This document shows positions 33,761 to 42,215 of a DNA stretch of 64,000 nucleotides, piece after piece. The first letter of the stretch is position 1. Every line of letters starts with the position of its first letter. Below the pieces are notes generated by a model that did not search any database, was not told where the DNA came from, and saw only the letters and a list, made by a program, of their open reading frames with translations. The DNA comes from Pontibacillus chungwhensis. Lineage in GTDB: Bacteria; Bacillota; Bacilli; Bacillales; BH030062. Position numbers and translations under genes: made by a program. Where the stretch lies: NCBI RefSeq assembly GCF_030166655.1, contig NZ_CP126446.1, positions 682,001-746,000 on the forward strand. The letters are read 5' to 3'.

Positions 33761-35521
33761 ATGAAGAATAGAAGAAATTTTTATTGGCTAATGTCACTAA
33801 TGTTAATGCTGACATTATTCTTAGCAGCATGTAACAGTGACGCTAACGGTGACTCAGATGACAGTGGAGATGACACAGAAGATACTTCAGAAAACACAGA
33901 TTCTGAAGGGGATAGCGGAGAAGATGCAAGCGGTGAACCACAAGAAGGTGGAACACTTAATTATGCAATCGATAGTGAACCAGAAGGGATCTTAAGCCCG
34001 AACTTCTACGGAAGTGCTACCGACTTTGAAGTTATTCAATTTGGTATTGATCCACTATTTGAATACGATGAAAACTTACAGATCGAGCCTAACTTGGCTG
34101 ACTGGAGTACAGAAGATAACAAAGTGTTCACATTTACGTTTGAAGAAGGCGTTAAATGGCACAATGGCGATGAACTAACAGTTGAAGACTGGGTATTCGC
34201 TCTTGAAACACTTGCTGATCCTGATTACACAGGTCCTCGTTATGCAAACGTTCAAACGATCGAAGGTGCTGAAGCTTACCACAGTGGTGACGCTGATAGC
34301 ATTTCTGGTATCGAAGTGGTTAGTGATTATGAAGTTAAAGTTACATTCGACAAAGCTCGTGTAAACAACTTACTTAACGTTTGGTCTTACCCAATGAACC
34401 GCAGCTACTGGGAAGGCGTAGAAGTAGCTGACATGCAAGATAGCGATAAAATGCGTCAAGGCATGATGGGTACTGGACCATTTAAACTTACAAAAGTTGT
34501 TCCTGGTGAATCTTATCAATATGAAGCAAATGAAGATTATTGGAAAGGTGCTCCTAAACTAGACAAAGTTATCGTTAAAGTTATCGATAGTAAATCTGTA
34601 ATTGGTGCACTAGAAAATGGTGACGTGGACATGGTTCCTGTACACCCAACTCTTGGTAAACAAGTAGAAGAAATGGAAAACGTTGATCTTAGAACATATC
34701 CAGGTCTTTCTTATTACTACCTTGGATTCAAATTCGGTAAATTCGACAACGAAAAGAAAGAAGTTGTTGAGAAGAACGATAAGTATGCAGACTTAAAACT
34801 ACGTAAAGCTATGTATCATGCAATTAACCGTGACGAGTGGATTGAAGCATTCTTTAGTGGTTATGGTTCTAAAGTAAATGCTCCAGTACCAACAAACCAC
34901 TGGATTGCTGCTGATCAAAGCGAATTAAATGATTATGCTTATGATACTGAAAAAGCGAAGAGCCTTCTTGATGAAGCTGGCTACAAAGATGTAAATGATG
35001 ATGGATTCCGTGAAGATCCAAATGGTGATGAGTTTGTTATTAACCTAGCACACTATGCTTCTACAAACCCTACATTTGAGTCTCGTGCAAAAGCACTTAC
35101 TCAGTACTGGGAAGAAGTAGGATTAAAAGCTGAACTACAAATGATCGAATCAAGTCTTTACTATGACAAAGTTGAAAAAGATGCTGAGGGTATCGAAGTA
35201 TTCTTCGGTGGCTGGAGTACTGGTTCTGATCCAGACCCATCTGCACTTTGGAAATCTGACCAACTTTGGAACTACACTCGTTGGGTAAACGAAGAGAGTG
35301 ATCAACTTCTAGACGACGCTCTAGACATTGATAAAGTTGGTACAGACCAAGAGAAGCGTAAAGAGAAATATGTAGAATGGCAAAAACTTCTTAACGAGCA
35401 GCTACCTATGCTTTATATTGCTGAGCTAGAAGAAATTTACGGTGTTAACAAGCGTGTTGGCGGTGTTGAATTTGACGTTTCAGGTTCTAACAGCCCACAC
35501 CTATGGTACATCCAGAACTAA
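33761..35521 (+). CDS. appA: Oligopeptide-binding lipoprotein AppA
   Basis: 586 residues, longer than its usual ~545. Lipobox LTLFLAACNS with Cys24. A 40-residue linker of Asp, Glu, Ser and Gly (residues ~25-63) then separates the lipid from the binding domain, a mark of adaptation to salt. The SBP_bac_5 domain follows: ADWSTEDNKVFTFTFEEGVK, WHNGDELTVEDWVFALETL, GTGPFKLTKVVPGESYQYEA. Codon use is strongly biased (GCT, GGT, AAC, CTT) compared with neighbours, consistent with high expression. It captures peptides for AppBC/DF. Confidence 0.9.
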   Translation: MKNRRNFYWLMSLMLMLTLFLAACNSDANGDSDDSGDDTEDTSENTDSEGDSGEDASGEPQEGGTLNYAIDSEPEGILSPNFYGSATDFEVIQFGIDPLFEYDENLQIEPNLADWSTEDNKVFTFTFEEGVKWHNGDELTVEDWVFALETLADPDYTGPRYANVQTIEGAEAYHSGDADSISGIEVVSDYEVKVTFDKARVNNLLNVWSYPMNRSYWEGVEVADMQDSDKMRQGMMGTGPFKLTKVVPGESYQYEANEDYWKGAPKLDKVIVKVIDSKSVIGALENGDVDMVPVHPTLGKQVEEMENVDLRTYPGLSYYYLGFKFGKFDNEKKEVVEKNDKYADLKLRKAMYHAINRDEWIEAFFSGYGSKVNAPVPTNHWIAADQSELNDYAYDTEKAKSLLDEAGYKDVNDDGFREDPNGDEFVINLAHYASTNPTFESRAKALTQYWEEVGLKAELQMIESSLYYDKVEKDAEGIEVFFGGWSTGSDPDPSALWKSDQLWNYTRWVNEESDQLLDDALDIDKVGTDQEKRKEKYVEWQKLLNEQLPMLYIAELEEIYGVNKRVGGVEFDVSGSNSPHLWYIQN

Positions 35522-35561
35522 AATCAGCATGTAAGTTTTACTTCAGATAAGGGGAATGTCC

Positions 35562-36527
35562 ATGTTAAAGTACACGCTTCGCAGATTATTAGGCATGATA
35601 CCGATGTTGCTCCTTATCTCCATTGTAGTGTTCTTCCTGGCATTAGCTATGCCAGGAGATCCCTTCTCTGGAGAGATAGATCCGAATAACACTGATCCAG
35701 AATATATTGAAGAAATGCGTGAGAAATTGGGATACAATGACCCGATTCACGTTCAATATTGGAATTGGATCACAGGATTTGTTCAAGGTGACTTTGGTAA
35801 GTCTGTTAAGTACAAAATCCAAGTAAGTGACTTAATCGCTCAGCGATTACCTAATACGTTGTTCTTAGGAATCTTGTCACTTGTAATCACATACTTATTT
35901 GCTTTTGCAATGGGAATGACTGCAGGAAGAAAGCCTTACACGAAGTTAGACCATTTTATCGGTGGATTTAACTATATGATGTTGGCAATTCCAAGTTACA
36001 TCGCAGGTGTATTTGCGATTTACTTCTTCTCATTCCAATTAGATTGGTTCCCGTTTAACGGTTCCGTTAACATAGCCGTTGATGAAGGTACACTAGACTG
36101 GTGGTTAAGTAAGATCTATCACACGTTCTTACCGGCACTAGTATTAGGGGCTATGGGAACGGCGAGTTATACACAATTCTTGCGTAACGATATTATTGAT
36201 AACAGTAATAAAGACTTTGTTCGTACGGCACGTGCGAAAGGTACGCCAGAAGCAAGAATTTACAATCACCATATCTTAAGAAACTCCATCATTCCATTAA
36301 TTACGTTCTTAGGGTTTGATCTAGTTTCTCTTGTAAATGGTGCCCTTATTACAGAAACAATCTTTACGTATCCAGGTTTAGGACAATTATTCCTGACGTC
36401 AGTACAAGCTTCTGACTACCCAACACTCATGACGTTAACGCTTATGTTCTCGTTCATCGTTTTAGTTGGTAACTTGATTGCTGATATTCTCTACGGAATC
36501 GTTGACCCAAGGATCAGAATTGATTAG
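35562..36527 (+). CDS. appB: Oligopeptide ABC transporter permease AppB
   Basis: 321 residues from ATG 35562; AAGGGGA is 7 bases before it, against 1 base for ATG 35556. Six membrane segments. N-terminal TLRRLLGMIPMLLLISIVVF is typical of the OppB/DppB class; the EAA loop (FVRTARAKGTPEARIYNHHI then LRNSIIP) is the contact to the ATPases; the C-terminus ends ILYGIVDPRIRID. It makes the translocation path with AppC, which follows with a GGAGG overlapping its stop. Confidence 0.9.
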   Translation: MLKYTLRRLLGMIPMLLLISIVVFFLALAMPGDPFSGEIDPNNTDPEYIEEMREKLGYNDPIHVQYWNWITGFVQGDFGKSVKYKIQVSDLIAQRLPNTLFLGILSLVITYLFAFAMGMTAGRKPYTKLDHFIGGFNYMMLAIPSYIAGVFAIYFFSFQLDWFPFNGSVNIAVDEGTLDWWLSKIYHTFLPALVLGAMGTASYTQFLRNDIIDNSNKDFVRTARAKGTPEARIYNHHILRNSIIPLITFLGFDLVSLVNGALITETIFTYPGLGQLFLTSVQASDYPTLMTLTLMFSFIVLVGNLIADILYGIVDPRIRID

Positions 36528-36538
36528 GAGGTGTGGCT

Positions 36539-37450
36539 ATGGAAGTCGTTCATAATAAAGATTCACAGCTGCAGACATCAAAGCCACCCAAGAGTATGTC
36601 CCCTTGGGCAATGGCCCGTCGAAAATTTATGAAGAATAAGCTAGCTATGATTAGTTTGATTTACTTACTCATTCTAGCAGTCCTTTCGCTTTTAGCGCCT
36701 TACATTACAACGATTGATATTTCACGTGTAAATATTGGTGAAATGAAACTTCCTCCATCGGCTGACCACTGGTTCGGCACGGATACAAGTGGACGAGATG
36801 TCTTTGTCCGCTTGCTTTACGGAGGTAGAGTATCCTTATTTGTAGGGGTTAGTTGTACCATTATTATCTTAGCTTTAGGTGTCCTTGTCGGAGCTATAGC
36901 TGGTTTCTTTGGTGGTATTGTGGACAGTATGTTAATGCGTTTCACAGACTTTGTTCTAAACTTCCCATTCTTAGTATTCGTTATCGTTCTTAACGCAATC
37001 CTTTTTGGAAAAGTTGGCGGTGTCGGAGTACTTATCGGGGTTATTAGTTTACTCGGTTGGGGCGGGGTAGCTCGTCTAGTTCGGAGTAAAATTCTATCTG
37101 AAAAAGAGAATGAATATGTCCTCGCTGCTACATCTATTGGTGGCAGACCGAATAAAGTTATTATGAAGCACTTGCTTCCTAACGTTATGACAACGGTGAT
37201 CGTTCAAGCGACGATTACATTTGCTCAGATGATTGTAGCAGAATCCGCCCTTAGTTACTTAGGCTTTGGTGTACCGCAGGAAGTACCAAGTTGGGGGAAC
37301 ATGTTATCAGCCTCTCAACAACCGGAAGTTCTGCAGAGTATGCCTTGGATTTGGGTACCACCAGCGATTATCTTGGTGCTTACAATCTTAGCGATCAACT
37401 TTATTGGAGAAGGGGTTAAAGACGCCTTCAATCCTAAATCATTCCGTTAA
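36539..37450 (+). CDS. appC: Oligopeptide ABC transporter permease AppC
   Basis: 303 residues from ATG 36539, 7 bases after AGGAGG; the longer GTG 36533 reading is too near that site. The OppC-type N-terminus (SPWAMARRKFMKNKLAMISL) is followed by GTDTSGRDVFVRLLYGGRVS (the family signature) and the EAA loop VLAATSIGGRPNKVIMKHLL. Six membrane segments. A terminator closes the operon. Confidence 0.9.
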   Translation: MEVVHNKDSQLQTSKPPKSMSPWAMARRKFMKNKLAMISLIYLLILAVLSLLAPYITTIDISRVNIGEMKLPPSADHWFGTDTSGRDVFVRLLYGGRVSLFVGVSCTIIILALGVLVGAIAGFFGGIVDSMLMRFTDFVLNFPFLVFVIVLNAILFGKVGGVGVLIGVISLLGWGGVARLVRSKILSEKENEYVLAATSIGGRPNKVIMKHLLPNVMTTVIVQATITFAQMIVAESALSYLGFGVPQEVPSWGNMLSASQQPEVLQSMPWIWVPPAIILVLTILAINFIGEGVKDAFNPKSFR

Positions 37451-37453
37451 TCA

Positions 37454-37487
37454 AAATCTACCAAAGATTCTTTGGTAGATTTTTTTA
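37454..37487 (+). terminator. app operon terminator
   Basis: ATCTACCAAAGA (37456-37467), one-base centre, TCTTTGGTAGAT (37469-37480) and T-run: perfect 12-bp inverted repeat. Confidence 0.9.
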
Positions 37488-37544
37488 TTCTTTAAATGAG
37501 TTTATTTAAGGATAGGGGGGATGGTTGAACGCTCTAGTGTGAGA

Positions 37545-37850
37545 GAATGTTTCCGTTTGCTATAGTTGAGTGTAAGGAGGGTCTGGAAACCACTCGCTTT
37601 CCTGTGGGGAGCTGGTGAGCCTCCTCAACCGGCTTTGCCGGCCTCCGGGGTCTCACCTAGATTGAAATGTGCAAGCGTGGTGCCTAGGACCGTACGGATA
37701 AGGCAGCTTTTTGGAGAAGGCGTTTAGCCTTTGGAAAAAAGATGACTTATCGCGCTAGGTCCTCCACGCTGGCACTAGACTGGCTCTTCAGCCCACGGGA
37801 GTCTCGCAGTTTCCAAACCCTCCTCTTCAATGATAGAAGTAACGGAAACA
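37545..37850. repeat. 306-bp foldback repeat element
   Basis: The ends are perfect inverted repeats: TGTTTCCGTT (37548-37557) and AACGGAAACA (37841-37850). Inside, GGAGGGTCTGGAAAC (37576-37590) pairs with GTTTCCAAACCCTCC (37809-37823) with one wobble, and AGCGTGG (37674-37680) with CCACGCT (37764-37770); GATAAG and CTTATC pair nearer the centre. No open reading frame of any size is present. It fills most of the 583-base gap between appC and the LysM-CAP gene. A partial copy lies at 40235-40280. It could be a MITE-like element or a structured RNA. Confidence 0.7.
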
Positions 37851-38033
37851 TGCCATATATGCCATATTCTTTATGAGAGGTGACTGTTCCCCCAACCTCC
37901 CATAAATCGTAACGGTCAAGAACCATACCAAAATATCTTGTAAATATGAAAACAGTTTTATGGAAAAATCATGAGTAAATTTCCTTATTTTAGACAAACT
38001 ACTGTTGATTACAACATGAAGGAGAGATAGGAA

Positions 38034-38657
38034 ATGAAGAAAATGATCTTTTCGTTTTTATTCGCCATCGTGCTAGTCGCCCTCATTGTACCAGGTGCTG
38101 GCCATGCGCAAAGTACGGATACATATACCGTAAAGAGTGGCGATACCCTTTGGAAAATTTCACAGCGTTATAAAATTGGTTTATCGGAAATTATCAGTGC
38201 CAATCCACAGTTTAGCAATCCGGATTTAATCTACCCAGGTGATCGTGTGACGATCCCACTTAAGGGAGATATTAAGTCGGTTGAGCAGGAAGTTATTCGC
38301 TTAACGAACAAGGAACGCGCGAAGCAGGGATTACCAGCACTAAAGAGTGATTGGCAATTATCTCGTGTTGCTCGTTATAAATCTAGAGATATGAGGGATC
38401 AAGGCTACTTTGCTCACAACTCCCCAACCTATGGTTCTCCTTTTGAAATGATGAAGTCATTCAACATCTCTTATCGTAAGGCGGCTGAGAATATCGCCGC
38501 AGGCCAACGTACACCGCAAGAGGTTGTGCAGGCATGGATGGATAGTCCAGGGCACAGAAAGAATATTTTAGATAAAGATCTTACGTATATTGGGGTAGGA
38601 TATGCTGAAGGCGGTAGTTATGGTAACTATTGGACACAGCAGTTTATTACGAAATAA
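38034..38657 (+). CDS. Secreted LysM-CAP domain protein
   Basis: 207 residues: signal peptide (FSFLFAIVLVALIVPGAGHA then cleavage near residue 26), LysM domain at ~30-75 (YTVKSGDTLWKISQRYKIGL) that binds peptidoglycan, and a CAP/SCP domain at ~80-207 (RLTNKERAKQGLPAL, YFAHNSPTYGSPFEMM, AENIAAGQRTPQEVVQAWMD, SPGHRKNILD). The LysM-CAP architecture is that of YkwD/SafA-like wall and spore proteins. Cell-wall associated; the biochemical role of CAP domains in bacteria is unclear. Ribosome site GGAGAGATAGG. Confidence 0.85.
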   Translation: MKKMIFSFLFAIVLVALIVPGAGHAQSTDTYTVKSGDTLWKISQRYKIGLSEIISANPQFSNPDLIYPGDRVTIPLKGDIKSVEQEVIRLTNKERAKQGLPALKSDWQLSRVARYKSRDMRDQGYFAHNSPTYGSPFEMMKSFNISYRKAAENIAAGQRTPQEVVQAWMDSPGHRKNILDKDLTYIGVGYAEGGSYGNYWTQQFITK

Positions 38658-38663
38658 AGGGAA

Positions 38664-38696
38664 AAAGTCAGCCTTCTGGGTTGGCTTTTTTTTTAT
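38664..38696 (+). terminator. Terminator of the LysM-CAP gene
   Basis: AGTCAGCC, short loop, GGTTGGCT and nine T. The stem is short and imperfect, the T-run is good. Confidence 0.55.
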
Positions 38697-38810
38697 GAGA
38701 AATCCATCTTTCAGACATGATTCAAATGCAATAGGCCAATACTACGATAAGAAGTAAAAAAATTTTTTCAGAGAAAATAGCGAGAAATTAACGTTTTTCC
38801 CTTTGTAAGC

Positions 38811-38893
38811 GTTAATATGGAAATGTTTGCATTTGCAAGACGTCTGACAACTTGGTATGATTCTGTAGGAAGGTATAAATGAAAGCATTTTCA
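38811..38893 (+). promoter_or_regulatory. cre-like sites upstream of nupC
   Basis: TGAAAGCATTTTCA (38880-38893) is a perfect palindrome differing from the ideal CcpA operator TGAAAGCGNTTTCA at one position. A second, poorer match, TGTAAGCGTTAATA, starts at 38805. Repression of nucleoside uptake by good carbon sources would fit. No purine riboswitch fold was found here. Confidence 0.45.
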
Positions 38894-38952
38894 TTGCTGT
38901 CATATCAATTACTATTAAATTTATATAAAAGGGAAAGGGAGGCATTAGTGCC

Positions 38953-40155
38953 ATGGATATTCTACTTGGCTTACTTGCAATTGTAGTCGTTCTCGGTATC
39001 GGATTTTTAATGTCGAATAACCGAAGTAACATTAATTATAAAGGTATCGGAATTATGCTTGTTCTACAATTGTTTACGACTTGGTTTGTGTTCAACACTA
39101 AGATTGGTAAAATCATTATTACAGGAATCTCCGCTGCTTTTGATCAGCTTATTCAATCTGGACGAGCTGGGGTTATGTTTATCTTGCCGAACGTAGCAAA
39201 TGTTGGGGAAGATGGAAATCCGTTAAACGTATTCTTCTTAGACGTTCTTATGATTATTATTTTCTTCGCTGTTCTTCTATCTGTTTTAACGTATCTTAAG
39301 ATTTTGCCTACGATTATTAAATACTTGGGTGCTGCGATTTCTAAAGTCACAGGACTTCCAAAAGTAGAATCATTTAATGCAGTAAACAGTATGTTCTTTG
39401 GACAATCTGAAGCATTATTAGCGATTAAATCACAGTTTCACCACTTAGAAAACAACCGACTATACATCGTAAGTGCCTCCGCGATGGGCTCTGTATCTGC
39501 ATCCATTGTAGGTGCCTATCTTGAAATGCTACCTGAACAATTTGTCCTTGTAGCCATTCCGTTAAACATGTTTAGTGCTCTTATCCTTGGATCATTAATA
39601 GCACCAGTAAAAGTATCGAAAGAAGAAGACCATGTTGACATAAAAGAAGTGTCAAATGCAAATAGCTTCTTCGAGGCAATGGGGAACGGAGCTTTAGATG
39701 GGGGTAAGATTGCTCTAATCGTAGCAGCGATGTTAGTAGCCTTTACCGCATCCCTGGACTTTGCAAACTTCTTGATCTCAAGCGTCTTCTCAGGCGTAAC
39801 ATTAGAACAAATTCTTGGGTATATCCTTGCACCTATTGCCTTCTTAATGGGGATTCCATCAGATGAACTTATTACAGCAGGTAGCTTAATGGGTACAAAG
39901 ATTATCACAAACGAATTCGTAGCTATGCTTCAGCTGACAGATATGATTAAAGATCTTTCTGACAAAACGGTTGGTATCGTTTCTGTATTCTTAACAAGCT
40001 TTGCGAACTTTGCCTCAATCGGAATCATTGCTGGTACAGTTCAAGGAATTGACAGTAAGAAAGGTGCAGCCGTATCGAAGTTCGGTCTTAAATTGTTAGT
40101 CGGAGCAACGTTAGGTTCTGTACTATCCGCAACCATTGCAGGTTTGTTCCTATAA
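38953..40155 (+). CDS. nupC: Concentrative nucleoside transporter (NupC family)
   Basis: 400 residues, with GGGAAAGGGAGG ahead of ATG 38953. It takes up nucleosides with cations, using the CNT fold: GIGFLMSNNRSNINYKGIG (family start), GKIIITGISAAFDQLIQSGR, then GLPKVESFNAVNSMFFGQSE (the conserved substrate/ion loop with GQSE), SASAMGSVSASIVGAYLEML, and TSFANFASIGIIAGTVQGID (second half-helix pair). Length is usual. A single-gene unit between a cre-like site and a strong terminator. Confidence 0.9.
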   Translation: MDILLGLLAIVVVLGIGFLMSNNRSNINYKGIGIMLVLQLFTTWFVFNTKIGKIIITGISAAFDQLIQSGRAGVMFILPNVANVGEDGNPLNVFFLDVLMIIIFFAVLLSVLTYLKILPTIIKYLGAAISKVTGLPKVESFNAVNSMFFGQSEALLAIKSQFHHLENNRLYIVSASAMGSVSASIVGAYLEMLPEQFVLVAIPLNMFSALILGSLIAPVKVSKEEDHVDIKEVSNANSFFEAMGNGALDGGKIALIVAAMLVAFTASLDFANFLISSVFSGVTLEQILGYILAPIAFLMGIPSDELITAGSLMGTKIITNEFVAMLQLTDMIKDLSDKTVGIVSVFLTSFANFASIGIIAGTVQGIDSKKGAAVSKFGLKLLVGATLGSVLSATIAGLFL

Positions 40156-40178
40156 AATCATAGAAGTCTCTCTACACC

Positions 40179-40218
40179 AAAAACGCTTAGAACGCTATGT
40201 TCTAAGCGTTTTTTTTTG
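40179..40218 (+). terminator. nupC terminator
   Basis: AACGCTTAGAAC (40182-40193) and GTTCTAAGCGTT (40199-40210), perfect 12-bp stem, followed by eight T. Confidence 0.9.
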
Positions 40219-40234
40219 TGTCTCCACAATGTGG

Positions 40235-40280
40235 GAATGTTTCCGTTAGCTTCGTTTTGAGAGGAAGGAGGGCCTGGAAA
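40235..40280. repeat. Partial copy of the foldback repeat
   Basis: GAATGTTTCCGTT (40235-40247) and GGAGGGCCTGGAAA (40267-40280) repeat the left end of the 37545-37850 element, with the same spacing within one base. The right half is missing. Confidence 0.65.
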
Positions 40281-40409
40281 GCGAGTAGTCCACCTGCTAA
40301 CCCAAGCACTGTTCGGCAAGGGACCTTCAGTACTGATTAAAGTAGGTTTGCATTTTCCTAATAAAGGTAATATTCAAAGGAGGTAAATTAAAAAAGGAGT
40401 GCTTGTATC

Positions 40410-41834
40410 ATGGAACAATACGGACTTTTTATAAATGGCGAATGGACAAAGTCAAAAGAAACGGTAGAGGTGTACAATAAGTATACCCAACAAGTACATG
40501 CGGAGGTTTCGAAAGCTTCAGAGGATGAGGTGGACCAGGCCATTTCAAGTGCAGAGGCTGCTTATCGGAATACCGAATTCCCTCCTTACAAACGGTATGA
40601 AGTGCTTCATAAGGTAAGTGAATTGCTACAAGAGAATAAAGAAGAGATGGCGCAGATTATTACAGCAGAGGCAGGGAAGCCCATTAAACAAGCACGAACT
40701 GAAATTGACCGTGCTACCCAAACCATTGAATTATCAGCTGAGGAAGCGAAACGTATTCATGGGGAAGGGGTTCCTGTTGAGGCGGCACCGGGTTCTGAAA
40801 ACCGAATGGCATTTACCATTAAAGTGCCTGTCGGTGTAGTGGGAGCGATTAGCCCGTTTAACTTCCCTGTAAACCTGGTTTCACATAAGATAGCTCCAGC
40901 GATTGCGGCAGGAAATGCTGTTGTACTTAAGCCGGCTAAGAACACACCAATCTCTTCCCTTAAGTTGGCCCAACTCTTCCAAGAAGCAGGTCTCCCTGCA
41001 GGATTCTTAAATGTAGTGGTCGGATCCGGTTCTGACATTGGAAGCTATATGATGAAAGATAAGCGGATTAATCTTTATACATTTACCGGAAGTGCAGAAG
41101 TAGGCTTGAAGCTGAAGCAAAACACGGGATTGAATAAACTGATCTTAGAGCTTGGGAACAACTCCCCGGTTATTGTCGATCGGGCTGCAGATGTAAAAAC
41201 CGCTGCAGAAACATTAGCTCAAAAAAGCTTCGCATTCGCGGGTCAGGTTTGTATTTCGGTTCAGAGAATGTATGTCCATGAAGAAGTTGCGAGTGAATTC
41301 AAAGAGCACTTTATTAAAGCGACAAAGGAACTAAACGTAGGAGATCCAACAGATGATCAAACGGACGTTGGCCCGATGATTAGTCAGAGTGAAGCAGAGC
41401 GAGCGGAAGAGTGGATTCAGGAAGCGAAAGGCCAAGGAGCTGAAGTGATCCATGGCGGTCAGCGAAAAGGGGCAATGTTTGAGCCTACACTTCTTACAAA
41501 CGTTGATCATTCTATGAAAGTGGTTTGTGAAGAGATCTTTGCCCCCGTTGTGACTATGATGACCTTTAGTGATCTAGATGAGTGCATTGAAGAAGTAAAC
41601 AAATCCAACTATGGATTACAAGGTGGGATCTTTACCCAGGACGTGGACCGTGCTTTTAAAGCTGCTCGAAAAGTAGAAGTTGGCGGGTTTATGATTAACG
41701 ATGCTTCACAATACCGGGTAGATCTTATGCCATATGGTGGTGTGAAAGACAGCGGATGGGGCAAAGAAGGTCCTAAATATACGATTGAAGATATGACAGA
41801 GGAACGATTAGTGGTCATGAATCTTAAACAATAG
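40410..41834 (+). CDS. NAD(P)-dependent aldehyde dehydrogenase
   Basis: 474 residues. Catalytic Cys281 (FAGQVCISVQR) and general base Glu247 (LELGNNSPVIV), Rossmann loop FTGSAEVGLKLKQ, and the end signature PYGGVKDSGWGKEGPKYTIE are all intact. The 'GQVCISVQR' context resembles lactaldehyde/glyceraldehyde-3-phosphate dehydrogenases (non-phosphorylating) more than betaine aldehyde dehydrogenases, so it probably oxidises small aldehydes; the true substrate is unknown. AAGGAG lies before ATG 40410. Single gene with its own perfect terminator. Confidence 0.85.
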   Translation: MEQYGLFINGEWTKSKETVEVYNKYTQQVHAEVSKASEDEVDQAISSAEAAYRNTEFPPYKRYEVLHKVSELLQENKEEMAQIITAEAGKPIKQARTEIDRATQTIELSAEEAKRIHGEGVPVEAAPGSENRMAFTIKVPVGVVGAISPFNFPVNLVSHKIAPAIAAGNAVVLKPAKNTPISSLKLAQLFQEAGLPAGFLNVVVGSGSDIGSYMMKDKRINLYTFTGSAEVGLKLKQNTGLNKLILELGNNSPVIVDRAADVKTAAETLAQKSFAFAGQVCISVQRMYVHEEVASEFKEHFIKATKELNVGDPTDDQTDVGPMISQSEAERAEEWIQEAKGQGAEVIHGGQRKGAMFEPTLLTNVDHSMKVVCEEIFAPVVTMMTFSDLDECIEEVNKSNYGLQGGIFTQDVDRAFKAARKVEVGGFMINDASQYRVDLMPYGGVKDSGWGKEGPKYTIEDMTEERLVVMNLKQ

Positions 41835-41843
41835 TTGAAAGCA

Positions 41844-41882
41844 AAGCTCTCGTTTAGTTCATCTAAACGAGAGCTTTTTTTG
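41844..41882 (+). terminator. Aldehyde dehydrogenase gene terminator
   Basis: AAGCTCTCGTTTAG (41844-41857) and CTAAACGAGAGCTT (41863-41876): perfect 14-bp stem, then T-run. Confidence 0.9.
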
Positions 41883-41998
41883 ACGAAACGTGTTAGAAAT
41901 CGTTATTTCCTCGGAAATAGTGTAAGTTTTGGTCGTTGGCTTAATTAAATGTCATTATCCTCTTGTAAGAAGCCATATATTGAAATGAGGTTCGTTTA

Positions 41999-42172
41999 AT
42001 GGGCAAACATGAGAGTGTACAAGAATGGAAGAAAGAGTGTGAGCGAATGTTTATAGAGCTTAGAAATAGCCAGAATTATTCTCAGTTTATTCATGAGGCC
42101 TATCAAATGAGTAAATGGCTCGATCCTGGAAGGTTGATAGTAACGAGGCAAAGGTGTGGTTCAATACTGTGA
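41999..42172 (+). CDS. Small ORF of 57 residues, hypothetical
   Basis: ATG 41999 is 8 bases after GAGG, and the frame runs to TGA 42170-42172. The predicted protein is hydrophilic and helical (ESVQEWKKECERMFIELRNS then QNYSQFIHEAYQMSKWLD). It sits between the aldehyde dehydrogenase terminator and a second terminator (42183-42215), so it has its own unit, which favours a real gene. No relative is recognised. Confidence 0.4.
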   Translation: MGKHESVQEWKKECERMFIELRNSQNYSQFIHEAYQMSKWLDPGRLIVTRQRCGSIL

Positions 42173-42182
42173 TAAACAGTAG

Positions 42183-42215
42183 AAAAGCCAATGACTGATA
42201 ATGTCATTGGCTTTT
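42183..42215. terminator. Bidirectional terminator
   Basis: AAAAGCCAATGAC and GTCATTGGCTTTT, perfect 13-bp inverted repeat, at the 3' end of the convergent MATE gene (whose stop is inside the right arm) and the small ORF. Confidence 0.9.

Noticed and set aside
37545-37850. Insertion sequence with transposase
   Set aside because: The inverted-ended element has no reading frame long enough for a transposase; it is listed as a foldback repeat only.
38694-38952. Purine riboswitch upstream of nupC
   Set aside because: No conserved three-way-junction loops or long P1 stem could be found; only cre-like sites are visible.
39516-39908. 130-codon open frame on the minus strand inside nupC
   Set aside because: It is the complement of conserved transporter helices and has no ribosome site.
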